Counted from the first letter of the stretch, positions 43,774 to 53,250 are shown. The stretch: DNA of 64,000 bases from Heyndrickxia acidicola (GCF_001636425.1 NZ_KV440953.1:2678847-2742846), one strand, 5' to 3'. Translations and numbers: made by a program. The notes: generated by a model not told the origin, from the sequence alone.

Positions 43774-43789
43774 ATGAAACCGATCCCAT
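43774..43789. promoter_or_regulatory. LacI-type operator O3 (autoregulation)
   Basis: ATGGGATCGGTTTCAT on the minus strand shares ATGGGA-N-CGGT with O1 and O2. Confidence 0.65.
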
Positions 43790-43872
43790 AAATCTATTTT
43801 AGCAAACGCTTTCATCTTGTCAACTAGTAAAAAACAAAAAAATCCTCCTTTTTCTGCGTTACAAATGCTTGT

Positions 43873-44160
43873 AAGAAAAGCGCAAGCGCCTTGCTCATCG
43901 GCGTACGGATTTCAGAGTCTTCGACTGAGATAAAGGAAACACAGCGAGGTACGAGCTGATGTTGACTTATCGCAGGGAGGAGATGCAGAAATTCGCTAGC
44001 CGATAGGCGCTGGAGCTAGACAGAAGAAAAGCGCAAGCGCCTTGCTCATCGGCGTACGGATTTCAGAGTCTTCGACTGAGATAAAGGAAACTAGATGTTG
44101 ACTTATCGCAGTGAGTAGTCGTAGAAATTCACTAGCCGATAGGCGCTGGAGCTAGACAGA
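43873..44160. repeat. Family B, two copies in tandem
   Basis: GAAAAGCGCAAGCGCCTTGC opens both copies (about 43877 and 44027) and GGCGCTGGAGCTAGACAGA closes both. The second copy lacks about 20 bp of the centre. Inverted ends (GCGCAAGCGCC...GGCGCTGG) and a wide spread in Bacillaceae are known for this repeat. Confidence 0.85.
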
Positions 44161-44240
44161 GACTACATTGGTTAAATACTTTATCTAATAAAAAAATTTA
44201 TACTTATCCTTCTTCAAAAAATAAAGCATGCTGTATCTTT

Positions 44241-45620
44241 CTATCCTTTGAATATTTTCCCTGGATTCAATATTCCTTTGGGATCCAGTATTTTTTTAAT
44301 GTCCAGCATGATATCCAGTGCGTCTCCATGTTCCTTTCGCTGGTATACAGCCTTTCCGATTCCTACACCATGTTCGCCTGTGCATGAACCTCCGCGGCTT
44401 AAAGCATAATCGACTAAATGGGCGTTCAGTTCTTTTGCTTTTTTCACCTCTTCTGAATCGCTTAGGTTAATCATAATAATCGCATGGTAATTTCCATCAC
44501 CTACGTGTCCAAGCAATGCGCCATCAAGACCCGTTTTTTCAATCGCCAATCGTGCATCCTTTATCGCGCCCACTAGCTCTGAAATAGGGACGCATACATC
44601 CGTAACCATCATTTTTTTACCTGGGGACTTATGGGCAAAAGCATAGGCTAAATTGTGGCGGACTTCCCACAGCTTTGCAATAGCCTTTGAATCTGCTTCA
44701 AACAAGAATTCCTCACAAAGATTTTCTGCTGCAATTGATTCGGCAAAGCTTACATCATGCTTTACGCCAGCCTCATTGCCGTGAAATTCAATAAATAATG
44801 TAGGCTTAACGAGATAATCTGTTTGATTGTAGAGATTGACCTGCTTAATTGAACGGTCGTCCACTAATTCAATTCTTGCTACTTGAATGCCGGCTGACAG
44901 AATATCTACTGCCGTACGGACTGCGGCCTCTGTACTTGGAAAAACAGCCCGCGCAGCCGTTGTCACCTCAGGTATTCCATGAACTTTCAGGGTTAATTCG
45001 GTGAATACACCCAATGTCCCTTCAGAACCAGTAAATAAGCCGGTAATATACAATCCGGAAGATGACTTAGCCGTCATGCTTCCTGTATGAATCATCCGGC
45101 CATCTGACAGGACGACCTCTAAATCTCGAACCTGATCACGCATAATGCCATATCTGACAGATGTAGTACCACTCGCATTTGTTGCAGCCATACCTCCGAG
45201 AGTAGCATCCGCACCAGGATCTACGCTAAAGAAAAGACCATATTTTTTTAGCTCTTTATTTAATTGAGTCCGCGTAACACCTGGCTGCACACGTACCAGA
45301 AAATCATCCGGCCGGACTTCCAAAATCTGATTCATTAATTGAAAATCAAGTGAAATACCACCTTGATACGGAATTACATGTCCTTCGAGGCTTGATCCCA
45401 GCCCAAATGGTGTCACAGGTATTTCATACTTATAGGCAAATCGCATAATTTCTCGAACTTCCTCAGCATCCTTTGGAAATACAACAACATCCGGCAAATG
45501 CGGTATATGATAGGATTCATCCTTGCTATGCTGTTCCAGCACTGTAGGATTGACCGTTACCTGGTCTTCCTGCAAAAGATTCTTTAATTCACTTATCCAT
45601 GTTCCATGCATCTTATTCAT
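44241..45620 (-). CDS. FAD-linked oxidase, glycolate/D-lactate dehydrogenase type
   Basis: The 459-aa flavoprotein has the FAD_binding_4 domain (PVTPFGLGSSLEGH, GADATLGGMAATNASGTTSV, GSEGTLGVFTELTLK) and the C-terminal FAD-oxidase domain ending GEHGVGIGK...LDPKGILNPGKIF. Such enzymes oxidise D-lactate, glycolate or other 2-hydroxy acids and pass electrons to quinones. The start is an ATG after AAGGGGG. It stands alone, divided from the sugar operon by the tandem family-B repeats; a metabolic link to sugar-acid breakdown is possible but unproven. Confidence 0.85.
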   Translation of the reverse strand: MNKMHGTWISELKNLLQEDQVTVNPTVLEQHSKDESYHIPHLPDVVVFPKDAEEVREIMRFAYKYEIPVTPFGLGSSLEGHVIPYQGGISLDFQLMNQILEVRPDDFLVRVQPGVTRTQLNKELKKYGLFFSVDPGADATLGGMAATNASGTTSVRYGIMRDQVRDLEVVLSDGRMIHTGSMTAKSSSGLYITGLFTGSEGTLGVFTELTLKVHGIPEVTTAARAVFPSTEAAVRTAVDILSAGIQVARIELVDDRSIKQVNLYNQTDYLVKPTLFIEFHGNEAGVKHDVSFAESIAAENLCEEFLFEADSKAIAKLWEVRHNLAYAFAHKSPGKKMMVTDVCVPISELVGAIKDARLAIEKTGLDGALLGHVGDGNYHAIIMINLSDSEEVKKAKELNAHLVDYALSRGGSCTGEHGVGIGKAVYQRKEHGDALDIMLDIKKILDPKGILNPGKIFKG

Positions 45621-45980
45621 ACCGTATTCCCCCTTGCAGCCAATTTTTATTGTTCCGCTATTTCCGATTTTGATCTAATGTGTAGCAGCGTTTCAAACTA
45701 TTACTCTTTGAAATCTGCCTAATCGAACATAAAATATTCCATTTATGTTTGTTAGTAAATCATTCACTGCATGCTCTATCTTTATTATAAATTTCAAGAA
45801 TTCAAACTTAAAGAAAAACCGGAAGCATTTTCATAGATTCTATCTATATACAGAATAATATTTAACCATTTTACTTCAGGTTTTTAGGGGCGTAATATTA
45901 TAAGGTAAAGTAATTATTTGGAACGAGCACATATACTAATTGCTTCGCTGGTAATTCCAAATAAGAAAGGAAGCATTAAA

Positions 45981-46499
45981 ATGGAAGCGAAAAAAGCGAA
46001 AGAAAGCAGAATTATTAATACCGCACAAGTGCTGTCTTGTGATTTAAATAATTATAATACTCTATTTGGCGGAGTTTTAATGAAGAAACTGGATGATGCT
46101 GCAACCCTTTCAGCACGCAGACATTCACGTGTAAAAGAGTGTGTGACAGCTTCAACCGATTCTATCGATTTTCTTTGCCCAATTCATCAAACAGATTCTG
46201 TTTGCGTGGAATCTTTCGTCAGCTATACAGGAAGAACCTCTATGGAAATCTTCTGTAAGGTTATTGCAGAGGACATTGATACAGGTGAACGCCGAGTTGC
46301 TGCTACTGCCTTTTTAACCTTTGTAGCACTTGATGAAAATAAAAGACCCATTGAAGTCCCGAACGTGATTCCAGAAACCGAAGAAGAAATCTTTATCTAT
46401 AATACAGCCAAGGACCGTGCCGAAGTACGTAAGATGAGAAGAGAAAAAAGTAAGGAATTAGCAAATTATATCTCCCTAAAAAAACCTTGGGATCTGTAA
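45981..46499 (+). CDS. Acyl-CoA thioesterase, hotdog fold
   Basis: The 172-aa protein is of the YkhA/BACH family. The helix NNYNTLFGGVLMKKLDDAA (residues about 21-39) is the hotdog core with the catalytic Asp, followed by VTASTDSIDFL and a GRTSMEIFCKV strand. It hydrolyses acyl-CoA to free acid and CoA in the cytoplasm. I start at 45981, after AAAGGA; the frame extending to 45918 lacks a site. It is followed after 18 bp by an unknown gene likely in the same transcript. Confidence 0.85.
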   Translation: MEAKKAKESRIINTAQVLSCDLNNYNTLFGGVLMKKLDDAATLSARRHSRVKECVTASTDSIDFLCPIHQTDSVCVESFVSYTGRTSMEIFCKVIAEDIDTGERRVAATAFLTFVALDENKRPIEVPNVIPETEEEIFIYNTAKDRAEVRKMRREKSKELANYISLKKPWDL

Positions 46500-46517
46500 A
46501 AGAAAGGCGGGGGGACA

Positions 46518-46886
46518 TTGATAACACTATCCAGTTTAGATGATTTGAAAGCTGCTCAAAAGACTATTGGTCAAGTGAAGCAAAACTACCCCGTACTTTT
46601 CGAAAAACTGCTGCACGCCGTGTATCTTACTCGTGCACTCCAATTTAAATATCAATATATGGGAAATCTCCTTTTTGATGAAGTTCCTTTAGAACCCACA
46701 CCGAAATTTGTACAAGCATCCATTCTTCGCTTATACAAAAGAGAAATTCAAGTTATAAAAATTGACGAAAACATCGATGTTCTTCATGAACTCTTTAACG
46801 AGTTTAAACAGACAGGATATGCGAAAATTAGTCTCTTAATTATGGGGAAAAGCCCTGAAGCTGTAATTGGTACCCTTCTAATTTAA
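46518..46886 (+). CDS. Hypothetical protein downstream of the thioesterase
   Basis: The 122-aa soluble protein starts at TTG after a GGCGGGGGG purine-rich site. It is helical, with a patch LLHAVYLTRALQFKYQYMGN and a C-terminal strand KISLLIMGKSPEAV. No family is recognised. Tight spacing suggests co-transcription with the thioesterase gene. Confidence 0.55.
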   Translation: MITLSSLDDLKAAQKTIGQVKQNYPVLFEKLLHAVYLTRALQFKYQYMGNLLFDEVPLEPTPKFVQASILRLYKREIQVIKIDENIDVLHELFNEFKQTGYAKISLLIMGKSPEAVIGTLLI

Positions 46887-47049
46887 ATAACAAGGGGCAG
46901 GCAGAAAGAAGAGAATCTTTCATTGTTGAATCCACCTCTTCTCCATTACTCCCCATTATTAAGCTGTACAACGATCTCCAATTTAACCATGCGCAAGCTT
47001 TCTACTTAATCTTTGGTCTTTTAGTCGAGGAAAGTTTGACTGACCATGG

Positions 47050-47160
47050 TGCGGCGCCTTTTAAAATAATGGCCCTGATATTCTTGCCTGCTGATTTCCG
47101 CTCTAGGCATTCGCTTTCTGCGAAGCGCTGGAGCTAGACAGAGACTGCATAGGTCAAACA
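47050..47160. repeat. Family B, degenerate 3' part
   Basis: GAAGCGCTGGAGCTAGACAG, then AGACTGCATAGGTCAAAC, matches the right end of the 44-kb copies. Confidence 0.6.
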
Positions 47161-47174
47161 ATTTTTTTTACTTT

Positions 47175-47233
47175 TCCATAAAAAAACCTGACTCCAGACA
47201 CTTCAAAAAGTGTGCTGGCAGTCAGGTTTTTTA
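47175..47233. terminator. Bidirectional terminator
   Basis: AAAAAACCTGACT and AGTCAGGTTTTTT enclose a second paired region (CAGACACTT / AGTGTGCTG). Confidence 0.8.
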
Positions 47234-47254
47234 GGCTTCCACTTACCATTGCTA

Positions 47255-47731
47255 TTATGAATGATCGTCATCCTTCTTAGACAGTGACTGCAATGCTTTG
47301 CGGAAAGCATCATCATTCATGTTTTTTTTCACCGGCTTTTCTTCCTCTTGAGGGTGCCCATATTTAAATTTCACGAGGGCCTCTCTGTATGCTTGATCAT
47401 TAATATTATCCATTGTTACTTTGCCGGCATGCTTTTCAGACCGTGTCTGAGGGGCAGGCTCGTGCTCAGCTTCTTTCTGGTCCAATTGATCTACAGGAAT
47501 TTCTTGCAGGGATTCAGTATGAGCAGCGGACCGGTTCTTCTCGACACGTGATGTTACATCAGACTCATCAGCCGTTTCAGGAGATTGGAGCACTTCTTCC
47601 TCGACTTCCTTATGCTTGTTATCAGCAAGCTTCTTTCGTTCTGCATTCTGTGAAGAGTAACGAATATTGATAATGGACATTACTGCAATAACAATAATCG
47701 CAAAAATGACAAACATTACTATAATCATCAT
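47255..47731 (-). CDS. Membrane-anchored charged protein, unknown
   Basis: The 158-aa protein has one N-terminal helix ([20 protein letters not shown]) and a long, low-complexity, highly charged tail. Two related motifs, [14 protein letters not shown] and [14 protein letters not shown], recur near the C-terminus. ATG overlaps the stop of the flavoprotein gene (ATGA), so both are co-translated. Function is unknown. Confidence 0.65.
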   Translation of the reverse strand: MMIIVMFVIFAIIVIAVMSIINIRYSSQNAERKKLADNKHKEVEEEVLQSPETADESDVTSRVEKNRSAAHTESLQEIPVDQLDQKEAEHEPAPQTRSEKHAGKVTMDNINDQAYREALVKFKYGHPQEEEKPVKKNMNDDAFRKALQSLSKKDDDHS

Positions 47732-48267
47732 TGTTTGCCATCTCCATTTAAAAAGGATCCAGTCACCTGTGCCACCCTTTTTCCTAAGGCTCTTCCAAGC
47801 TGAAGTCCTTCATGCGAAATGATTTCCTTGCTTTCAATTGGACAGGTAACACCTACTCCGTAATAGGATCCATATAAAGCATTTTCCGGAATATTTCCTG
47901 GAAGGCCTACCAGTATCATTCCTTGATGAAGCATGGGTGTAATCAGGTTTAAAAGAGTTGCCTCCAAACCGCCGTGTGTAGTAGCAGTGGTACAAAAAAC
48001 GGCTCCTATTTTATTGATTAGTTTTCCCTGTGCCCATAAATATCCCAGCTTATCTATCCAATTCTTCAATCCTGAGCTAATGGTACCAAAATGTCCTGGA
48101 CACCCCCAAATAATCGCATCCATTTCTGGAAGGGCATATACATCCGCCTCATCAACATGCTGAAAAAATACTTCTGCCCCTGGGACTGATTTGGCACCCT
48201 CTGCAATCGAGCGTGCTAACTCTTTTGTATGTTCGCCTTCACTATCATATACAATACAAATCTTCAT
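47728..48267 (-). CDS. WrbA-like NAD(P)H:quinone flavodoxin-fold protein
   Basis: The 179-aa flavodoxin fold binds FMN through the loop [12 protein letters not shown] and the [18 protein letters not shown] segment; [13 protein letters not shown] is the WrbA-type third loop. It probably reduces quinones in two-electron steps. RBS GAGGAGG lies eight bases before the ATG. It is first of a two-gene unit with the anchored protein. Confidence 0.8.
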   Translation of the reverse strand: MKICIVYDSEGEHTKELARSIAEGAKSVPGAEVFFQHVDEADVYALPEMDAIIWGCPGHFGTISSGLKNWIDKLGYLWAQGKLINKIGAVFCTTATTHGGLEATLLNLITPMLHQGMILVGLPGNIPENALYGSYYGVGVTCPIESKEIISHEGLQLGRALGKRVAQVTGSFLNGDGKQ

Positions 48268-48491
48268 GTATTATTCCTCCTCATGCTGTGTATAACCTTT
48301 TATTTCAAATCATTATCCGTTTTAAATAGTTGTTAGAAATAAACATGCTGAATAGTGTATGAAAAGTCATTGCGTTAATTTTCACATTATAGGTTTAGAT
48401 ATTTAGAAGAGAATTAACCATATGTCCTAAAACATCCATCTGTGAAAAACACATGAAATATGAATTCCCTATCTCAAAAAGAGGCAGGGGA

Positions 48492-49127
48492 TTATTTTGA
48501 AATTTTAACCTCTGCATTCATACCAGGAAGCACTTTGTCCGATACCTGGCTAAGAGAAATTTTCACCGGCACTTTTTGTGTTACTTTCGTATAATTGCCT
48601 GTGGAGTTTTGGTCTGGCAAAACGGAAAATACTGAGTTCGTCGCATAGCCAATTTCTTTTACCGTACCATCAAACGTTGTGCCCGGGTCGCCATCCACTG
48701 TAACATCCACACTGTTTCCTACTTTTACATCCTTCAAATCATTTTCCTTTATATTTGCAACGATATAAAGATGGTCCATATCAGCTTCTTGCGCCAATAC
48801 CTGGCCTGCTTGTACTGTTTGGTTTGTTTTTGCTTCATTTTTAATAATTTTACCTGCCATTCTTGCAGTGATAGAAGTGGAAGAGCCTTTGCCCGATGCC
48901 ACATTTCCCACATTCGTATTATCTGAAACATTATCTCCTTCGGATACATTCCATTTGGATAATACGCCCGATGAAGGCGAAACAATTTGCATCATATCAG
49001 CGGAAACCACTGCATCGTCTGTTTTCACATAGTTTTCGTTCTGGTAATAAAAATAAATGCCCATTACAACTAATGCGGCAACGACCACAAAGCCTATAAT
49101 ATTCGTAATGAGTAATCGGCTGTTCAT
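48492..49127 (-). CDS. EmrA/HlyD-type efflux adaptor
   Basis: The 211-aa protein has one N-terminal helix (LITNIIGFVVVAALVVMGIY), a split biotinyl-lipoyl domain (VSPSSGVLSKWNVSEGDNV ... AGKIIKNEAKTNQTVQAGQ) and a beta-barrel domain (LYIVANIKENDLKDVKVG). The alpha-helical hairpin is nearly absent, as is usual in Gram-positive adaptors. It partners the MFS pump encoded just upstream. Start at 49127 follows GAGAGGAG. Confidence 0.85.
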   Translation of the reverse strand: MNSRLLITNIIGFVVVAALVVMGIYFYYQNENYVKTDDAVVSADMMQIVSPSSGVLSKWNVSEGDNVSDNTNVGNVASGKGSSTSITARMAGKIIKNEAKTNQTVQAGQVLAQEADMDHLYIVANIKENDLKDVKVGNSVDVTVDGDPGTTFDGTVKEIGYATNSVFSVLPDQNSTGNYTKVTQKVPVKISLSQVSDKVLPGMNAEVKISK

Positions 49128-49163
49128 ATAAAATTCTCCTCTCAATATAAAAAATCAAATAAA

Positions 49164-50801
49164 TTAATTGGCTGTTTCCTGGCTTCCCTGTTCCTTTGGT
49201 GCCGGAAGCATCATTCTCTTTGGCTTTTGAACAAGCGTACGTCCTTTACCCGTAACAGCTTTTCCTATGGAAGCCAAAAACATAATGACACCAATTCCAA
49301 GCAAAATAGCAAATAGGTTATGATAGGCTCCTAAAATGGCTGCCCGCTTCGTATTAGCAATCAGCTCATATGAGGCCATGTTTTTTGCCATAGTGGCCGG
49401 AAGCCCATTCTCCATAAAATGCTTGGTTAGATTAACAAGCTCTGCATTGGTTTCTGAATCATTTTGGCCTAAATAGCTTCTGATATTGCCATAATGAAGA
49501 GCATTCTCAGTTGTGATAAACCATGCCAGCAATGGAGACATAAGAGCACCAATAAAATTCCGGATAGAATGCAGGGTAACCGAACGCATGGATGCTTTAT
49601 GGATATCACCAGCAAGCGCGGTTCCCAATGCCCCAGATACAAGAGTCATACTAATTCCTGCGCCAAGCACGGCAACTTGGAAATAAAGGGTGTCCAATGT
49701 CACAGCCGGTGTAATAAAAATCCAATTACAGCTTACATAAATGACCCCAAGTGACCCGATCATACCCAAAATGCCTGCACCGAGTATGTCAAAAAGCAAT
49801 GTCTTTAATACGGCAGTCACTAACACGCCAATAAAGAACCAGAAATAGAAATGTGCAAGATATTCATAGGGCAAATCTTTATTGTTCCGCAAAAATCCAT
49901 TGATACCGGCTAACGCAAAGATCAATGAAATATGCGAAGCAACAGCCATTACAGTTCCTGAAATCGGCTTAGCTGCTTTTAAAGAACTAAATGGAACAAT
50001 AGGTGTGCTGGCTTTTAAATCAAAAAGGATAAAGACAACGACCAAAATAAAAGCCATTAAAAAGAACGGCCAGACATATAAAGATGTAAATCCCTTTTCC
50101 ACCAAGTTGCAAAGCGGAATTGATAAAACGATCATAAGCAAAGTAAGAATGAACACACCGGTTTTATCAACAGGCGTGTGTTCCTGATGATGATCATCAT
50201 GCTTTGGCAGAGCAACTGAACCTACTGCAAGACTAAGAACAGATGTAATAATATTTAATAGATAAAGCCAGCGCCATGCGTCTAAACTGAGAGAGACGGA
50301 ACCAAAAAATGCTCCAACTGCACTGGAACCAAAGAGCCCTGAAATGACCATTAGCAGGAATACATTACGAATCTTATTAGGAAACGATCTGAGACTGACA
50401 GGCAGAATGGTTAAGAACAGCATCCCGGCACTTAATCCCTGAATAATCCTTCCGATTGCCAGCACCTGCAAATCAGGGGTTGTGGCATTAATGATGGAGC
50501 CTATTAAAAAAATAAGTACAAAAGTTAAGTAATTTCTTTTCAAGCCCCACTTTCTTGTCAAAATCGGGCCAAATGGCACTCCCAGTGCAAAAGCAATATT
50601 GGACAGGATAGATGGATACAGCAGGTAATTTGAACTTGCATTAAGACCGTTTTGCACAATCCCCTGATTCATCGTATACGCAAGATTTGAAAAATATTGG
50701 GGACCAATTGCGAAAATAGTTAAAAAGGATATAACTAAAAATTGGGGGACCGCTACTCTATCCGTCTCTGATATTGAGGTATTGATCTTTTGACTCATCG
50801 C
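49164..50801 (-). CDS. MFS multidrug exporter, DHA2 (EmrB) family
   Basis: The 545-aa transporter has 14 predicted helices. The TM4-5 region with GRIIQGLSAGMLFLTILPV is the DHA2 motif. It should expel drugs or fatty-acid-like compounds with H+. The gene lies between a MarR-type regulator and an EmrA-type adaptor, the usual emrRAB arrangement. Start at 50801 is set by AAAGGAGG. A palindromic operator lies 120 bp upstream. Confidence 0.87.
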   Translation of the reverse strand, partial: AMSQKINTSISETDRVAVPQFLVISFLTIFAIGPQYFSNLAYTMNQGIVQNGLNASSNYLLYPSILSNIAFALGVPFGPILTRKWGLKRNYLTFVLIFLIGSIINATTPDLQVLAIGRIIQGLSAGMLFLTILPVSLRSFPNKIRNVFLLMVISGLFGSSAVGAFFGSVSLSLDAWRWLYLLNIITSVLSLAVGSVALPKHDDHHQEHTPVDKTGVFILTLLMIVLSIPLCNLVEKGFTSLYVWPFFLMAFILVVVFILFDLKASTPIVPFSSLKAAKPISGTVMAVASHISLIFALAGINGFLRNNKDLPYEYLAHFYFWFFIGVLVTAVLKTLLFDILGAGILGMIGSLGVIYVSCNWIFITPAVTLDTLYFQVAVLGAGISMTLVSGALGTALAGDIHKASMRSVTLHSIRNFIGALMSPLLAWFITTENALHYGNIRSYLGQNDSETNAELVNLTKHFMENGLPATMAKNMASYELIANTKRAAILGAYHNLFAILLGIGVIMFLASIGKAVTGKGRTLVQKPKRMMLPAPKEQGSQETAN

Positions 50802-50920
50802 GATTCCTCCTTTCATAAAGTAATGAGTCGTTATAACTGGAGCATCACTTCATTGAAAATAGTATTTGTATTTTCAAACTAAAAAAATTCCCAATATGGA
50901 AATTTAATATTGCATCTAAC

Positions 50921-50953
50921 AAGTTGTATTATGCAATATGTATTATACAACTT
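50921..50953. promoter_or_regulatory. MarR-type operator candidate
   Basis: AAGTTGTATTAT and its inverted copy ATTATACAACTT are separated by a short AT-rich centre, upstream of the efflux pump gene. Confidence 0.6.
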
Positions 50954-51039
50954 TTACAAAATAATTCAATGATTTTATGATTTTATGGTTTTTCAGTTTA
51001 TTGCGATTCAATAAAAAACTTTGGCAGGCTAGTATTCGG

Positions 51040-51130
51040 ATTTTAGTCTCTGCTACATCTATGCTGATAACTGCTCGTTTTTAAGTTCATTTTACAGAAA
51101 AGAAAGAATGAGCTAAAAAACGAATTCCAA
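51040..51130. repeat. Dispersed repeat family A, short copy
   Basis: TTTTAGTCTCTGCTACATCT and TGATAACTGCTCGTTTTTAA followed by AATGAGCTAAAAAACGA match the left part of other copies. Confidence 0.65.
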
Positions 51131-51149
51131 TAATAAAGCCTTTGATTAA

Positions 51150-51184
51150 AAAAAGCTGATGACCTTTTGGTTCACCAGCTTTTA
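51150..51184 (-). terminator. Terminator of the MarR gene
   Basis: AAAAGCTGGTGA and TCATCAGCTTTT (minus strand) form a stem followed by TTT; it overlaps the last codons. Confidence 0.65.
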
Positions 51185-51610
51185 TTTTCCCCATTTTCGA
51201 AAGTCAAAGTTTAATCGGGTCAAGTTCGCCTCCAGGCTTTCCAGCTCATCCTGTGACCAGTCCTGCAGAACCTCTGAATAGAATTCAGACCTGGCTTTTT
51301 GTACTTTATGCAGAATCTCCAACCCTCCTGAAGTAATTTCTACAAGGCTGATTCGTCCATTTTTTATATCAGGAGATCTTTTTATATATTTTTTAGACTC
51401 TAACGCAGCAATCTGTCTGCTGGCAGTAGATAAATTTAACATCAAATGCTCAGCTAGTCCATTAATGGACAAAGGACTTGTGTTCTCCAATACGCTCAGC
51501 AGCATGTATTCGGAACGATCCAGCATTCCAAGTCTTGGGCTATAGGCTGTAATTAATCGTACCAGCAGGGCAATTTCATACTCTATGGATTGTATTGAGT
51601 CTTCTTTCAA
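51182..51610 (-). CDS. MarR-family regulator
   Basis: The 142-aa winged-helix protein has the recognition-helix region SINGLAEHLMLNLSTASRQIAALE and the wing IKRSPDIKNGRISLVEIT. The TTG start follows AGGGGGG. It probably represses the adjacent pump genes and releases DNA when a drug-like ligand binds. The inverted repeat at 50921-50953 is a plausible binding site. A terminator and a repeat lie between it and the pump, so the pump must have its own promoter. Confidence 0.85.
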   Translation of the reverse strand: MKEDSIQSIEYEIALLVRLITAYSPRLGMLDRSEYMLLSVLENTSPLSINGLAEHLMLNLSTASRQIAALESKKYIKRSPDIKNGRISLVEITSGGLEILHKVQKARSEFYSEVLQDWSQDELESLEANLTRLNFDFRKWGK

Positions 51611-51904
51611 TTATTTTCCCCCCTCTTGCAAAAGAGCGATTACAAAATAACGTATTCTCTTTGCAAATTGGAAACATGTCTTATTTACTATCATAATAGA
51701 AGAAATAAAAATAGAAAAGAGCAAGAGAATCTCCCCTCACCCTATACAGATTATTTATTCAAGCTATTTACTATTTACTCCTAATATTGGTGGCATCTTT
51801 ATGTAAGCTATCCATAATTTTAATAACGAAATTTGGCATTAACTACTTTTATTCTGTCAAATAGCAAAATTTCACGTGAATATCCTTATCAAAAGGATTT
51901 GTTA

Positions 51905-52022
51905 AAGAACTCTGGTGTTTTTTAGCTCATTCGTGTGAACCGGTCGTTTCACACGTCTTTCAGCACAGCTGAAATATTGATCTAAAAAATGAGCAGTTAT
52001 CAACATAGAAGTCTAACAGATC
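51905..52022. repeat. Dispersed repeat family A, complete copy
   Basis: It is nearly collinear with 8105-8225, including the central AACCGGTCGTTT palindrome and the CAACATAGAA end. Confidence 0.75.
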
Positions 52023-52102
52023 CTGTGAAAAAAATAAGAGCCTATTTGGCTCAAAGGTAACGCTGCTGTTATTGTCTTTTATGCAAATACTTTTAATACG
52101 AT

Positions 52103-52495
52103 TTAGGCAAGATTTTTCACATAAATGGCTCTCGATGATTGAATGATTCTGCAGCCCTCTAGGTCTTGTTCTGAAATCAGTCCTAAATGAAGAGCAGATT
52201 GAATTTTTTCTTCATCTGGCTTTTTGACCGTCTGAACCAGCTCGTTCAATCTTAGTTCCTCCAGGCGCTTTACCGTGTTATCCTCATCAAATTTTTCTGT
52301 CTTTCGAATTTGCCTTTCAAGTTTAAAGCTTCCGATGGTCACTTCCCCTTTTGTATATTGACCTACAGCATAATCGAAATATTGATTAAACACATTTTTA
52401 TATTTGTCCATTTCCTTTTCAATCTCTTTTTTCTTTGCATTAAGTTCAAAATACTCTGCAAGCATTTCCTTTGTCACCATATAATCCAATTTCAC
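52103..52495 (-). CDS. Hypothetical coiled-coil protein
   Basis: The 130-aa protein starts at GTG after GGGGGG. The N-terminal half is a long amphipathic helix (KEMLAEYFELNAKKKEIEKEMDKYK) suited to coiled-coil pairing. The C-terminal half includes the short stretch EKIQSALHLGLISEQDLEG. No family name can be given; it is soluble. It is monocistronic between repeat DNA and a gene-free stretch. Confidence 0.6.
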   Translation of the reverse strand: MKLDYMVTKEMLAEYFELNAKKKEIEKEMDKYKNVFNQYFDYAVGQYTKGEVTIGSFKLERQIRKTEKFDEDNTVKRLEELRLNELVQTVKKPDEEKIQSALHLGLISEQDLEGCRIIQSSRAIYVKNLA

Positions 52496-52499
52496 TTGT

Positions 52500-52950
52500 T
52501 TCCCCCCATTTTAAGCAGCTATTACATTTTATTAAGCCTTGGAAGGGATTATGACTGATGAATGCTATACGTGTAAGCAGGTTTCATATCCTCTTATGTA
52601 TGTGCTCACTTCTTTAAATCAGTCATATAAACATAAATCTGATTGGGTAATAATGATTGTTGAGGTATCCTTTCATAAAAACAGCTGCGGGAAGATTTCG
52701 TGGTTATTGATTAAGAATCATTTTATCAAATGATCACATCCATGTTTGAAAGAAATGAATGGTTGTAATAACATAGATGGGAGTAGCAGCTTTGCTGCTT
52801 CTTCTACGGCAATGAGTTTCTTTGCTCATACAATGGAATCATGAAACCAGTTCCAGTTTCCATGATTTCAATGCTTTTTTGGTTTTAAAAATCGGCATTG
52901 GGCATGTCAGACCTGTTCATCCAGTACCATGTTAAATTTATATCACCCTC
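52500..52950. other. Intergenic region without supported gene
   Basis: The only structure is a hairpin at about 52845-52873 (GAATCATGAAAC / GTTTCCATGATTTC) followed by CTTTTTTGG on the plus strand. A 64-codon frame at 52539 lacks a ribosome site. Confidence 0.4.
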
Positions 52951-52953
52951 ACC

Positions 52954-53250
52954 CTATTCGGTTTTCCCTTCCCATGCAAGCATTCCGCCATCCATATTAA
53001 TTACCTTGAATCCACATTCTTCTAATAAAGCAGCTGCTTTAGAACTTCTTCCACCTGAACGGCACACAAGAATATATTCACTATTTTTATTTAAATCGTG
53101 CTTGCGAAACTCAACTAAGCCAAGTGGAATATTGATAGCCGATGAAATCTTTCCTTCCGCCACTTCCTTTGTCTCTCGTACATCAATAATATTCAGTTTT
53201 TCTCCATTCTCCAGCTTTTGCTGAACTTCTTTTGCCGATAGATGCTTCAT
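52954..53250 (-). CDS. Single-domain rhodanese
   Basis: The 98-aa protein holds one rhodanese domain with the catalytic Cys63 in LVCRSGGRS and the IIDVRE and INIPLG landmarks. Such proteins carry persulfide sulfur in sulfur transfer or detoxification. Start at 53250 follows AAAGGAGG. Its partner is not evident; DUF202 is next on the same strand but 120 bp away. Confidence 0.87.
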   Translation of the reverse strand: MKHLSAKEVQQKLENGEKLNIIDVRETKEVAEGKISSAINIPLGLVEFRKHDLNKNSEYILVCRSGGRSSKAAALLEECGFKVINMDGGMLAWEGKTE

